The notes under the pieces: generated by a model
What the model was told of the DNA's origin: nothing
The model's database searches: none
Seen by the model: only the letters and a program-made list of their open reading frames with translations
Program-made: the position numbers and the translations under genes
From: Streptomyces sp. H27-H5
Lineage (GTDB): Bacteria; Actinomycetota; Actinomycetes; Streptomycetales; Streptomycetaceae
DNA length: 64,000 nucleotides
Assembly: GCF_026627505.1 (NCBI RefSeq)
Contig: NZ_JAPNLK010000027.1
Location: 26,558-90,557 of the forward strand
Direction: 5' to 3'
Part shown: piece by piece, positions 15,732 through 25,144 of the stretch
Layout: each line of letters opens with the position of its first letter
Numbering within the stretch: the stretch's first letter is position 1

Positions 15732-16274
15732 ATGGCCTACGAACGACGGGCTTACGGGAACCTGCGCACGCTCCCGGCTCCCGCCACCACCGCCACCCAC
15801 GACGTCGGCCTGCTGGTCCTGCGGCTCACCGTCGGTCTCACCATGGCCGGCCACGGCACGCAGAAACTCTTCGGTTGGTTCGGCGGTCCCGGTCTCACCG
15901 CCACCGGCAAGGGCTTCACGATGAGCGGCTACCCCGCCGGCGACGCCATGGCCGTCATCGCGGGTCTCTCCGAGACCCTGGGCGGCCTCGGCCTCGCCCT
16001 CGGGTTGCTCACCCCGCTCGCCGGAGCGGTCCTGATCGGCACCTTCGTCAACATCCTCGCCGTTCGCGGCGTGAACAGCTTCTTCGCCCCCAGGGGAGTG
16101 GAACTCGAACTGGCCCTGCTGGCCGGGGTCGTCGCCCTCACCCTCACCGGGCCGGGCCGCTTCTCGGTCGACCGCTTCCTTCCCGTGCTGAGCGAGTCCA
16201 GGCCCCGGTACTCCGTCCTCGGGCTGGTGCTGGGGGTCGTCGTGGGTTTCGTCGTCCTGCTCGTCCGGGACTGA
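15732..16274 (+). CDS. DoxX-family membrane protein
   Basis: The 180-residue protein has four hydrophobic segments. The DoxX signature RLTVGLTMAGHGTQKLFGWFGG is at about residues 31-52, followed by a conserved E-LGGLGLALGLLTPLAG segment. The family is linked to thiosulfate:quinone oxidoreductase and to oxidative-stress membrane complexes, but most actinobacterial members are uncharacterised. ATG 15732 has a weak purine-rich site (GAACGGACG). A fifth C-terminal hydrophobic stretch (158-177) adds a helix beyond the usual four. It converges with the EccA-like gene. Confidence 0.82.
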   Translation: MAYERRAYGNLRTLPAPATTATHDVGLLVLRLTVGLTMAGHGTQKLFGWFGGPGLTATGKGFTMSGYPAGDAMAVIAGLSETLGGLGLALGLLTPLAGAVLIGTFVNILAVRGVNSFFAPRGVELELALLAGVVALTLTGPGRFSVDRFLPVLSESRPRYSVLGLVLGVVVGFVVLLVRD

Positions 16275-16316
16275 CACCCCACCGGACCGGGGCGCGCGGC
16301 GCCCGGCCGCGTCGCC

Positions 16317-19300
16317 TCACACCGGCGTCGGCCGGGAGCCCGGCAGGTCCTCCGGGAGGAGCAGCCGCAGATCGTCCAGGCCCGGAGCCGTGAACGCACC
16401 CAGCCGGCGGGCCTGTTGCGTCATCATCTCCTCCACCAGGATGCGTCCCGTGCGGGCGTTGCCGAACGAACGATCGCGCGGCAGCGCCGCCACGTACGCG
16501 CGCAGCGCCTCCACCGTCGGCGGCGGGCAGTCGTAACCCGAGTCGGCGGCCTGCGCGGTGATGATCCCCACCAGCTCCTCCACCGTGTAGTCCTCGAACT
16601 CGACCGTGCGGGTGAAGCGCGAGGTCAGCCCGGGGTTGGAGTCCAGGAACCGGCGCATCTCGGCGGTGTACCCGGCGGCGATGACCACGACCTCGTCGCG
16701 GTGGTCCTCCATCAACTTGAGCAGCGTCTCCACCGCCTCCCGCCCGAAGTCCGACGGTGAACCCTCCGGGGTCAACGTGTACGCCTCGTCGATGAACAGC
16801 ACACCGCCCAGGGCCCGTTCGAAGACCTCCTTGGTCAGCTGCGCGGTGTGGCCGACGTACCTGCCGACGAGATCGGTGCGCGCCACCTCCACCAACTGGC
16901 CCTTGGGCAGCACCCCGAGGGAGTGCAGGATGCCCGCGTACAGCCGGGCCACCGTCGTCTTGCCGGTCCCGGGCGGGCCGGAGAACACCAGGTGTTGGCT
17001 GATCCTGGGCGCGGGCAGCCCGGCGGCCCGCCGCTGCCGGGCGGTGGCGAGCAGATGCACCTGATCGGTCACCGCCCGCTTCACCGCCGACAGACCGATC
17101 ATGCCCTCCAGACGGGTGAGCAGTTCCTCGGAGCTGTCGGCGTCCCGTGCGGCGCCCCCCTGCTCGACGGCCACGTCCTCGGGCAGCAGCAGCGACAGGT
17201 CGCTCTCGGCGGGATCCGCCATCGAGCCCAACCGGAAGGCCTGTCGATCCACCATCTCCTCGAACACCCGGCGCGCCGCACGGCCGTTGCCGAAGGCGGC
17301 GCCCCGCTCCATCCGGCCGTAGTGGCCGGCCAGGGCGTCGAGGGTGCGCGGGTCCAGCGCGTAGTGGTGGGCCTCACACATCCGCTCGGTGATGGTGACC
17401 AGTTCCTCCACCGAATAGTTCGCGAAGTCGATGGTGCGGGTGAAACGGGACGCCAGACCCGGGTTGGAGTCCAGGAAGGCGGCCATCTCGTCGGTGTAGC
17501 CGGCCGCGATGACCACGACCTCGTCGCGGTGGTCCTCCATGAGCTTCAGCAGGGTGTCGATGGCCTCCCGGCCGAAGTCGGCGCCGCCGCCCTTGCCGTC
17601 GGACAACAGCGTGTACGCCTCGTCCAGGAACAGCACCCCGCCGAGGGCCTCCTTGAACGCCTCCGTCGTTTTGATGGCCGTTCCGCCGATGACCTGGGCG
17701 ACCAGATCGGCCCGGGACACCTCGACCAGATGACCGGAACGCAGCACCCCCAACTCGGTGAGGATGCCGCCGTACAACCGGGCCACCGTGGTCTTGCCCG
17801 TTCCGGGCGGCCCGGAGAACACCAGGTGGCGGCTCATCGGCGGCATCGGCATGCCGAGCCGGGACCGGCGCTGCGCGAGCTGGTTCAGGTTGACCAGCGT
17901 CTTCACCTGGTGCTTCACGTCCGCGAGGCCGATCAGCGATTCCAGCTCCTCCTGCGGACCGCGCGGAGCGACACGGGACGGACCCCGTGACTCCCCGACC
18001 CCGGCCGCTTCGGCGCCCCACGCGTCGGCCGTGCCGTTGCCCGCGCTGGTCAGGTTCTCCACGGTGAGTCGGTCGCCGGCCCGGGTCTGCTTCAGGCCGG
18101 CGCCCCGGTTGTCCCGCACCGCGCAACCGGTCGCGGTGATCGGCTCCGCGCTGTCCACCCGGATGCCGTCGCCGAGGCTGCCGCTCACGAGGCAGGCGTC
18201 CAGCGCGAGCCGGGCGCCGTCGGAGGCCATCACCCCATGGGCTCCCGAGTCGGTGATCTCGGTACGCAGGAGCGACAGTTCACCGCCCTTGTCCACCCCG
18301 ACACCGGACGCGCCGGAACCGTGCACGCGGCAGTCCCGTACGGTGCCCAGCCCGTCCGCACCGACCCGTACGCCCGTGTCCGCCGAGGCGCGGACGGCGG
18401 TGTCCCGCAGGTGGGGGTTGCCGCCGGAGGCGATCCGCACCCCACACGCCCCCGCCCCGTCGATCTCGCAGAGCTCCAGCCGACCGCGACCCTCGTCCAC
18501 GACCTCCACGCCGTGGCCCCCCGCGGAGGTCACGCGGGCGTGCCGCAGCAGCGGGTTGGCGCCGCCGCGGATCAGGATCCCGGTGCCGGCCGCGTCCGCG
18601 ACGTGCAGACGGTCGAACTCGGCCGCCGAGTTCTCGTCCAACACCACGGCGCCCAGCGGATCGGCGCAGTCCCGCACGGTGGTGTCGGTCAACGAGGGCG
18701 CGCCGGAACCGATGACCCGGACGGCCGGGCCGCCGGCCGTGTCGAACTCGCACTCCCGGAACACGCCCCGGGACCGCTCCGTGACGGCCAGGCCGTTCCC
18801 CTTGGTCCGCGAGGTGCGACAGCGCACCAGTTCCGGGGCGGCGCCCGAAGCCACCACGATGCCCGGGCCGTTGGTGTCGGAGACGGTGACCTCCTCCAGC
18901 ACCGGCCGGGAGTCGCTGGTCACGTAGACGCCCACGGCCGCGCCGTGGATCCGGGTGCGCAGCACACGGGTGGCGCTACTGCCCTCCAGGGCCACGGCGG
19001 GCTTCTCCGTGCCGGTGATCTCGCAGTCCTCCACCACTCCCTGCGCCTCGCCGTTGGCGAGCACCCCGTTGCCCCGGGCGTCGCGGATGCGGCAGTCGCG
19101 GACCGTGGTGCGGCCCTGCTCGCCGATGACCACGCCCGAGGTGCCCAGGTTCTCGATGACGCAGCCGGCGACCACCGTCCCGGTCGGCGCGGTGTCGACC
19201 ACACCCGCCCCGACCGGGTTGCTGATCCGACAGTCCCGCACCGCGAGCGACCCGGACTCCCGGGCCAGCAGGGCCGTCCAGCCGGAGCCGACGACGATGC

Positions 19301-19616
19301 AGCCGTCCATGGCGACCTGGCCGCGCACCGCGTCCACCACCGGCACGTCCTCCGTGCCGCCGCGCAGCGTGAGGTCGGTCAGCATCACGGCGTCGGCGAT
19401 CAGGGAGACGGCGCTGCCGCGGCGCGGGCAGATCTCGACGCTGCCGCGCTCGCCGTCGGCGACGATCGTGACCCGGTTGCGGACCGTCAGGTTCTCCGGG
19501 TACCGGCCGGGTCGTACGCGGATCACCGCTCCGGTGCGGGCCTGTGCCAAGGCCTCACCGATGGTCCGGAACCCCTGGGATTCCTCCGGGCTGACGGTGA
19601 GCAACTGCCGTGACAC
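16317..19616 (-). CDS. EccA-like double AAA+ ATPase fused to a right-handed beta-helix domain
   Basis: The 1099-residue protein combines two parts. Residues 1-540 form a right-handed parallel beta-helix of repeated units such as V-DCRI--A-GNGV. Residues about 555-1090 hold two CbxX/EccA-type AAA+ domains, each with Walker A SGPPGTGKTTVARLY (near 598 and 877) and Walker B VLFLDEAYTL or VLFIDEAYTL. An SRFTR arginine motif follows each. EccA-like ATPases act in the cytosol on T7SS substrates and chaperones. The beta-helix may recognise proteins or glycans. GTG 19616 has GAGGAGGA upstream. It diverges from mycP, with an inverted repeat between them. Confidence 0.88.
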   Translation of the reverse strand: MSRQLLTVSPEESQGFRTIGEALAQARTGAVIRVRPGRYPENLTVRNRVTIVADGERGSVEICPRRGSAVSLIADAVMLTDLTLRGGTEDVPVVDAVRGQVAMDGCIVVGSGWTALLARESGSLAVRDCRISNPVGAGVVDTAPTGTVVAGCVIENLGTSGVVIGEQGRTTVRDCRIRDARGNGVLANGEAQGVVEDCEITGTEKPAVALEGSSATRVLRTRIHGAAVGVYVTSDSRPVLEEVTVSDTNGPGIVVASGAAPELVRCRTSRTKGNGLAVTERSRGVFRECEFDTAGGPAVRVIGSGAPSLTDTTVRDCADPLGAVVLDENSAAEFDRLHVADAAGTGILIRGGANPLLRHARVTSAGGHGVEVVDEGRGRLELCEIDGAGACGVRIASGGNPHLRDTAVRASADTGVRVGADGLGTVRDCRVHGSGASGVGVDKGGELSLLRTEITDSGAHGVMASDGARLALDACLVSGSLGDGIRVDSAEPITATGCAVRDNRGAGLKQTRAGDRLTVENLTSAGNGTADAWGAEAAGVGESRGPSRVAPRGPQEELESLIGLADVKHQVKTLVNLNQLAQRRSRLGMPMPPMSRHLVFSGPPGTGKTTVARLYGGILTELGVLRSGHLVEVSRADLVAQVIGGTAIKTTEAFKEALGGVLFLDEAYTLLSDGKGGGADFGREAIDTLLKLMEDHRDEVVVIAAGYTDEMAAFLDSNPGLASRFTRTIDFANYSVEELVTITERMCEAHHYALDPRTLDALAGHYGRMERGAAFGNGRAARRVFEEMVDRQAFRLGSMADPAESDLSLLLPEDVAVEQGGAARDADSSEELLTRLEGMIGLSAVKRAVTDQVHLLATARQRRAAGLPAPRISQHLVFSGPPGTGKTTVARLYAGILHSLGVLPKGQLVEVARTDLVGRYVGHTAQLTKEVFERALGGVLFIDEAYTLTPEGSPSDFGREAVETLLKLMEDHRDEVVVIAAGYTAEMRRFLDSNPGLTSRFTRTVEFEDYTVEELVGIITAQAADSGYDCPPPTVEALRAYVAALPRDRSFGNARTGRILVEEMMTQQARRLGAFTAPGLDDLRLLLPEDLPGSRPTPV

Positions 19617-19756
19617 GCTGGTCCTCCTCGCTCCGACGTCGTCTCCGCCCCCTGTGGGGACGACGCGACGCACCGCTTGCAGGCTACGTGAGGGGGACGG
19701 TGATCTACCAGGTGGAGCAGGCCAGTTCACGCCGCGGCCATCGGATGCGGGCCGAA

Positions 19757-19794
19757 TGTGCCCTGTCGGGCGGCGCGTTGCGCAACAGGGCACA
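19757..19794. promoter_or_regulatory. 10-bp inverted repeat between eccA-like gene and mycP
   Basis: TGTGCCCTGT (19757-19766) and ACAGGGCACA (19785-19794) are perfect inverted arms separated by 18 bases. They lie 19 bases before the mycP start and 140 bases before the EccA-like start. The arrangement suits an operator that controls mycP or both genes; a hairpin in the mycP leader is the alternative. Confidence 0.55.
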
Positions 19795-19812
19795 CCGCCT
19801 AGGATGCGCGCC

Positions 19813-20994
19813 ATGAGACACGCGCTTTCCCGTGCACCGGCCTCGGCGGCGGCACTGGCCGCGGTGATGCTCTCCGCGGCGTGGCCTGCGCCCGCTGTGG
19901 CGGCCTCCGACCCCATCGCCCTGCCCGTGGTCCGTTCCTCGCTGACGGCGGACGAACCCTGCGCGGCGGCCTCCGGGCAGGTCGCCGAGGTGGAGCCCTG
20001 GCCGGTGCGGGCGCTCGGCCTGGCCCGCGCCGGGCGCGTGTCCGAGGGCGCGGGGGTGACCGTCGCGGTGGTCGACACCGGGGTGGGAGCCGGGGTCCCG
20101 TCGCTCGCCGGCCGGGTCCGCCACCTCGGCCCGGCGGACCAGGACTGCGTGGGCCACGGCAGCTTCGCCGCCGGGTTGATCGCCGGCGCGCCACTGCCCG
20201 GCGTGGGCACGGTCGGCGTGGCGCCCGCGGCGCGCCTCCTGGCGGTGCGCGGCACAGACGAACGCGGCGCCGCCACACCGGAGTCGCTGGCCGGCGCCAT
20301 CCGCGCCGCCGCCGACGAGGGCGCCGGGGTGGTGTACGTCGCCTCCGCGCTGGCGACCGGAGCGGACGTCCTCACGGACGCGGTCGCGTACGCGGCACGC
20401 AAGGACGCCCTCGTCGTCGCCCCCTTCGCCCCCGACCTGCCCCCCGAGGCCGGCGGCGCGAGCCCCCCGGCGCAGCCCTGGTACTGGCCCGCGGCCGCCC
20501 CGCACGCCCTGTCCGTCATGGACTACGGGCCCGGCGGCGGGCGCCCGGACCGCGCGCCGACGGCCGTGGGCGCCGACCTGGCCGCGCCCGGGGACACGGT
20601 GGTCGGCCCCGGACCGCGGGGCCCGGGCCACTACCTCGGGTCCGGTTCCTCGCTCGCCGCCGCCCACGTCGCCGGGGCGGCGGCCCTGGTCCGCTCGCGC
20701 CACCCCGAGCTGACGGCCGACCAGGTCCGCGACCGGCTCGTCGTGTCCGGCTATCCGGACACGACGCCACGACTGGACCCGTACGCCGCCCTGACGGCCG
20801 TACTGACCGACCGCGCCGCCCCGGGCCCGCGCCCCGAACCCGCCCGGGTGCCGGACCCGGCGCCCGCCGCACCCCGGCAGCGGGCCCTCGTGGTCGCCGC
20901 GGCGGGCGGGGGCCTGGTGCTCCTGGTCGCCGCCGCCGCGGTGGTGGTCCCCCGGGGACGGGCCCGCCGGTGGCGCCCCCCGGGCACGGGCTGA
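19813..20994 (+). CDS. mycP: Mycosin-type subtilisin protease of the T7SS
   Basis: The 393-residue protein has a signal peptide (1-31), a subtilase domain (about 60-340), a Pro-rich linker and a C-terminal membrane helix (about 358-380). This is the layout of MycP, which stabilises the ESX membrane complex and processes substrates outside the membrane. The triad is present: D88 in VAVVDTGV, H115 in VGHGSF and S280 in GSSLAAA. The strand that normally ends in AAGN with the oxyanion Asn reads VVAPFAPD, so this Asn is missing. Proteolysis may be weak or lost while the structural role remains. ATG 19813 follows TAGGA closely. It converges with eccC, with 13 bases between the stops. Confidence 0.88.
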   Translation: MRHALSRAPASAAALAAVMLSAAWPAPAVAASDPIALPVVRSSLTADEPCAAASGQVAEVEPWPVRALGLARAGRVSEGAGVTVAVVDTGVGAGVPSLAGRVRHLGPADQDCVGHGSFAAGLIAGAPLPGVGTVGVAPAARLLAVRGTDERGAATPESLAGAIRAAADEGAGVVYVASALATGADVLTDAVAYAARKDALVVAPFAPDLPPEAGGASPPAQPWYWPAAAPHALSVMDYGPGGGRPDRAPTAVGADLAAPGDTVVGPGPRGPGHYLGSGSSLAAAHVAGAAALVRSRHPELTADQVRDRLVVSGYPDTTPRLDPYAALTAVLTDRAAPGPRPEPARVPDPAPAAPRQRALVVAAAGGGLVLLVAAAAVVVPRGRARRWRPPGTG

Positions 20995-21007
20995 CCGGGG
21001 GCCCCCC

Positions 21008-24000
21008 TCAGGACTCCGGGTCCCCCAGGAACGCCGTCTGGATCTGCACCGTGCGGCGCCGGGCGATGCGGGTGGCGCGTCCGGGCGGCAGCAGCCGGCC
21101 CTTGGTGTTGCCGAGGACGTACCCCTCGGACGGCGGGCAGGAGAAGAGCAGGGAAGGCGTGTTGACCTCCTGGAGGCGGCGCATCAGCGCGTCGCCCATG
21201 CCTCGCCCGGCGCCGCTCGCGGAGCGGGCGACGATCAGGTGCAGGCCCACCTCCCAACCCAGCGACAGGTGCGGCAGCAGCGGCTCGAACGGCGGGTTCG
21301 CGGGGTTGCTGCCCACCATGTCGTAGTCGTCGACGAGGATGAACAGCCGGGGACCAGTCCACCAGTCCGCGAGCCGCATCCGGGCCGGGGCGATGTCGGG
21401 CCCCGGCACCCGGGTCCGCACCGCGCGGGCCGCGCCGTCCACCAGGTCCTTCAGCGCGTCGATGGACACCGCGTGCCCCAGCCGGTAGGTGTCCGGGACC
21501 GCCTCCACCAGCTCGCGCCGGTAGTCCACCACCATGATCCTGGCCTCGGCCGGCGTGTACCGGTCCATGATGGCCCGGGCCGCGAGCCGGAGCAGGTTGG
21601 TCTTGCCGCTCTCGGTGTCCCCGACCGCGATCATGTGCGGACTCTCGCTGAAGTCGTGCCACACGGTGGCCAGCTCGTCCTCCTCCAGGCCGAGCGGCAC
21701 CCGGAAGTCCCCCTCGGGGGCCGGCAGCTCCGCCACGGGCAGCTCGGTCGGCAGCATCCGTACCTGCGGGGCCGGCGGCCCGCTCCAGCTCTCCCGGACG
21801 GCCGCGACCAGACCGGCCACGCCCTCCGTGAGGTCGTCGGTCCGCTCGCCGCCGTCGATGCGGGGCAGGGCGGTCAGATAGTGCAGCTTGCCCTCCCGGG
21901 TCAGCCCCCGGCCGGGCACCCGGGGCACGGTCGCCGCCCGCCGGATGTCGATCTCGGAGTCCATGGCGTCGCCCATCCGCAGCTCCAGATGGGTGCCCGC
22001 CTGGTCCCGCACCGCCGACGGCAGCTCCACCCAACGCGCCGTGGTCACGATGAGGTGCACGCCGTAGTTCAGGCCGCGCGCGGCGATGGCGCCGAAGGTC
22101 GGGATGTGACGGTCGTAGTCCTGCCGCACCGTGGACCAGCCGTCGATGACCAGGAACACGTCGCCGTGGTCCTCGGCGGGGAACTCGCCGGCGGCCCTGC
22201 GGCGCCGGAACGTGGCCATGGAGTCGATGCCGTGCTCCAGGAAGAACTTCTCCCGGGCCGCCAGCAGCGTGGTCACCTCGGCGATCGTCCGGCCCACCCG
22301 CTCGCCGTCCATGCGCGCCGCGACACCGCCCATGTGCGGCAGCCCGGCCAGCCCCGACAGGGTGCCGCCGCCGAAGTCCAGGCAGTAGAACTGCACTTCG
22401 CGCGGAGTGTGGGTGAGCGCCAGGGACGCCAGGATGGTGCGCACCATGGTGCTCTTGCCGCTCTGCGGGCCACCGGCGACGGCGATGTGCCCGCCGACCC
22501 CGGACAGGTCCACGGTCAACAGGTCGCGCAGTTGGTCGAAGGGCCGGTCCACGATGCCGATCGGCACCTTCAGTCGCCCCCGGTCCGGCGCGTCCGCCGT
22601 GGTCAGACCGCGCTCCGGGTCGGGCGTCAGCGGCGGCAGGATCTGGTCGAGCGTCGCCGGCAGGTCCAGCGGCGGCAACCACACCTCATGCGCGGGCGGG
22701 CCCGCGCCGAGGAGCCGCTCCACGGCCACGGACAGCAGCGAGTCGCCGCTCTCCTCCGCCTCGGGCTCGGGCGCCGGCAGGTCGGGCACCGTGCGCGGCA
22801 CCACGTACCCCGTGCTCCACGGCACGGTCTGGCCGGCGGCCCGCGCCTGGCTCGCGCCGCCCCTGCGGTGCCGGTAGGGCCCGGACACGTACGCCGCCCG
22901 GAACCGGGTCAGCGCGTCGACCCCGGACTTGAGGAAGCCTCCGCCCGGGGCCGACGGCAGTTCGTAGGCGTCCGGTACCCCCAGCACCCCGCGGCTCTCC
23001 ATGGCCGAGAAGGTGCGCAGCCCGATCCGGTACGAGAGATGGCTCTCCAGCTGGTGCATCCGGCCCTCGTCCAGGCGCTGCGAGGCCAGCAGGAGGTGCA
23101 CGCCGAGGCTGCGGCCCAGCCGGCCGATCATCACGAACAGTTCCATGAACTCCCGGTGCGCGGCCAACAGTTCGCTGAACTCGTCGACGATCACGAACAG
23201 GCTCGGCAACGGGGCCAGCGGGGTCCCGGCGGCCCGCGCCTTCTCGTACTCCAACGCCGACGTGTAGTTCCCGGCGGCCCTGAGCAGCTCCTGGCGGCGG
23301 ATCAACTCACCGTGCAGGGCGTCCTGCATGCGCGAGACGAGTGCCGCCTCGTCCGCCAGGTTGGTGATCACCGCCGAGGTGTGGGGCAGTTCGTCCAGAC
23401 CGAGGAAGGTCGCCCCACCCTTGAAGTCCACCAGGACGAAGTTCAGCGTCTCCGAGGAGTTGGTCAGCGCCAACGCCAGCACCAGGGTGCGCAGCAGCTC
23501 GCTCTTGCCGGAGCCGGTCGCACCGATCAGCATGCCGTGCGGACCCGTGCCGCCCTGCGCGGACTCCTTGATGTCCAGCTCCACCGGCACCCCGTCCGCG
23601 CCCACCCCGATCGGCACCCGCAGCCGGCTCGGCCCCGTCCCGCGCCGCCACAGCGTGTCCGCCACGTGCCCGTACAGGTCCGAGATGCCCAACAGCGTGG
23701 TCAACTCCACGTCGGTCGAAAGGGGTTCGGCGCTGTCCGTGCCGATGCCCATCCGGTACGGCGCCAGACGTTTGGCCAGCGCCGTGGCGCCCCGCGTACC
23801 GAAGGCGTCGGGACGGCCCAAGGGCGCGACCTGCTCCTTGCGGTCACGGTCCGTGCGCACCAGCCGGAAGTCGCCGTCGGCCACCTCGAAGCGCAGCGTC
23901 ACCCGGCCCGGACGCCAACTCAGCGCCCCGGTCAGGTCGAGCACCACCGTGTTGCGCAGCCCGGGCCCGTCCAGCCGGTGCCCGCCGGGGACGGTGCCGC

Positions 24001-24970
24001 CGTCCACCACGATCACCGTGAACGGCTCCTCCCGGCCGGGCAGCGACTCCGGGTCGAACGGCGGACGTTCCAGGAACTCCGCCCCCAGCAGGTCCTCCAG
24101 CTCACCGAGCGCCGAACCGGTCATCCGCGCCGGCCCCGCCCCGTCGGTCTCCTGCGGATGCAGATGGTGCGGCAGCCACTTCGCCCACTCCCACTCCGGG
24201 CGGCGTTCGTCGGACACGCACAGCGCGATCCACAGGTCGTCGGGGGAGTGGAAAGCGGCCAACTGCGCGACGAGCGCACGGGCCAGGGCGCGTATGTGCT
24301 CCTCGTCGCCCCGGAACAACACCCGCGCCCACGCCCGCATGTTGATCGCGATCGGCTGGTCCGGCACGGTCGCGTACGCCCGGATGAAGCTGCGCAGCGC
24401 GTGGGCGGCGAGCGGTTCGAGGTCCTCGACCGGACTGGTCGCCATCGGGTTGAGCCGCAGCCCCAGCTTCTGGTCGCCGACCGCCACCCGCACCTCGCCG
24501 AAGTCCTCGTCCTGCGGCCGCCGTTCCCACAGGCGGGTGGTGCCGACCACGGACCACAGAGCGGCGGGGTCCGGGTGCCGCCAGGCCAGGGCGCGCTGCT
24601 GGTCGATGACGGCGGCCCGCACCTTGCGCCGCGTCTGGGTCAGATAGCGCAGGTAGTCGCGTCGTTCGCCCTTCAGTCGCTGCTTGCGCTCGCTGTTGCG
24701 GCGCATGACCTGGCCCAGCATCATGGCCGCCGAGGCGATCACCATCATCCCCAGCGCGAGGTAGATGAACCCGCCGCCACCGGCCGCCCCGGGCCGGATG
24801 AACATCAGCATCATCGACACCGACATCAGCGCCATCGGCAGATACGTCCACACGGCCGACGAGTCGGGCACCACCTCCGGGAGCACGGGAGGCTCCTGCA
24901 GGGTCAGTTCCCCGTCCGGCATCTCCGGGCCACGCCTGCGGGCCGGCCTTCGGAACAGCACCACACTCAC
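21008..24970 (-). CDS. eccC: T7SS motor ATPase EccC (fused EccCa-EccCb)
   Basis: The 1320-residue protein has two N-terminal transmembrane helices (about residues 38-85), a stalk region and three FtsK/SpoIIIE-type ATPase domains. Walker A motifs are GATGSGKSELL (near 480), GGPQSGKSTMV (near 830) and GDTESGKTNLL (near 1114). Only the first has a full Walker B (FVIVDEFSELL); the second and third read VIDGW and LVDDY. This agrees with known EccC, where the first domain drives export and the last binds Esx substrates. GTG 24970 has GAGGAG 8 bases upstream. It is transcribed away from eccD, with 174 bases between them. Confidence 0.95.
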   Translation of the reverse strand: MSVVLFRRPARRRGPEMPDGELTLQEPPVLPEVVPDSSAVWTYLPMALMSVSMMLMFIRPGAAGGGGFIYLALGMMVIASAAMMLGQVMRRNSERKQRLKGERRDYLRYLTQTRRKVRAAVIDQQRALAWRHPDPAALWSVVGTTRLWERRPQDEDFGEVRVAVGDQKLGLRLNPMATSPVEDLEPLAAHALRSFIRAYATVPDQPIAINMRAWARVLFRGDEEHIRALARALVAQLAAFHSPDDLWIALCVSDERRPEWEWAKWLPHHLHPQETDGAGPARMTGSALGELEDLLGAEFLERPPFDPESLPGREEPFTVIVVDGGTVPGGHRLDGPGLRNTVVLDLTGALSWRPGRVTLRFEVADGDFRLVRTDRDRKEQVAPLGRPDAFGTRGATALAKRLAPYRMGIGTDSAEPLSTDVELTTLLGISDLYGHVADTLWRRGTGPSRLRVPIGVGADGVPVELDIKESAQGGTGPHGMLIGATGSGKSELLRTLVLALALTNSSETLNFVLVDFKGGATFLGLDELPHTSAVITNLADEAALVSRMQDALHGELIRRQELLRAAGNYTSALEYEKARAAGTPLAPLPSLFVIVDEFSELLAAHREFMELFVMIGRLGRSLGVHLLLASQRLDEGRMHQLESHLSYRIGLRTFSAMESRGVLGVPDAYELPSAPGGGFLKSGVDALTRFRAAYVSGPYRHRRGGASQARAAGQTVPWSTGYVVPRTVPDLPAPEPEAEESGDSLLSVAVERLLGAGPPAHEVWLPPLDLPATLDQILPPLTPDPERGLTTADAPDRGRLKVPIGIVDRPFDQLRDLLTVDLSGVGGHIAVAGGPQSGKSTMVRTILASLALTHTPREVQFYCLDFGGGTLSGLAGLPHMGGVAARMDGERVGRTIAEVTTLLAAREKFFLEHGIDSMATFRRRRAAGEFPAEDHGDVFLVIDGWSTVRQDYDRHIPTFGAIAARGLNYGVHLIVTTARWVELPSAVRDQAGTHLELRMGDAMDSEIDIRRAATVPRVPGRGLTREGKLHYLTALPRIDGGERTDDLTEGVAGLVAAVRESWSGPPAPQVRMLPTELPVAELPAPEGDFRVPLGLEEDELATVWHDFSESPHMIAVGDTESGKTNLLRLAARAIMDRYTPAEARIMVVDYRRELVEAVPDTYRLGHAVSIDALKDLVDGAARAVRTRVPGPDIAPARMRLADWWTGPRLFILVDDYDMVGSNPANPPFEPLLPHLSLGWEVGLHLIVARSASGAGRGMGDALMRRLQEVNTPSLLFSCPPSEGYVLGNTKGRLLPPGRATRIARRRTVQIQTAFLGDPES

Positions 24971-25045
24971 CGAACGGACTCCTCGCACCAGGGGTCGCGG
25001 GCGTCGCCACACGCACAGACGGCGAATACCTCGGACAGGTGAGTG

Positions 25046-25075
25046 ATACTACGATCGTTCGTGCTGACCGCCCAA
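25046..25075 (-). promoter_or_regulatory. Candidate eccC promoter
   Basis: Read on the minus strand, TTGGGC (25070-25075) and TAGTAT (25046-25051) are 18 bases apart and would start transcription about 70 bases before the eccC GTG. The -10 match is good and the -35 match is fair. No equally clear promoter for eccD was seen in the remaining divergent sequence. Confidence 0.35.
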
Positions 25076-25144
25076 GGCCCAACCAGCGCTCCGTCGGCGC
25101 CCGTTGGCCTGCCGATCGAACCCGGAGAGGCGTGAGCCAGACCG

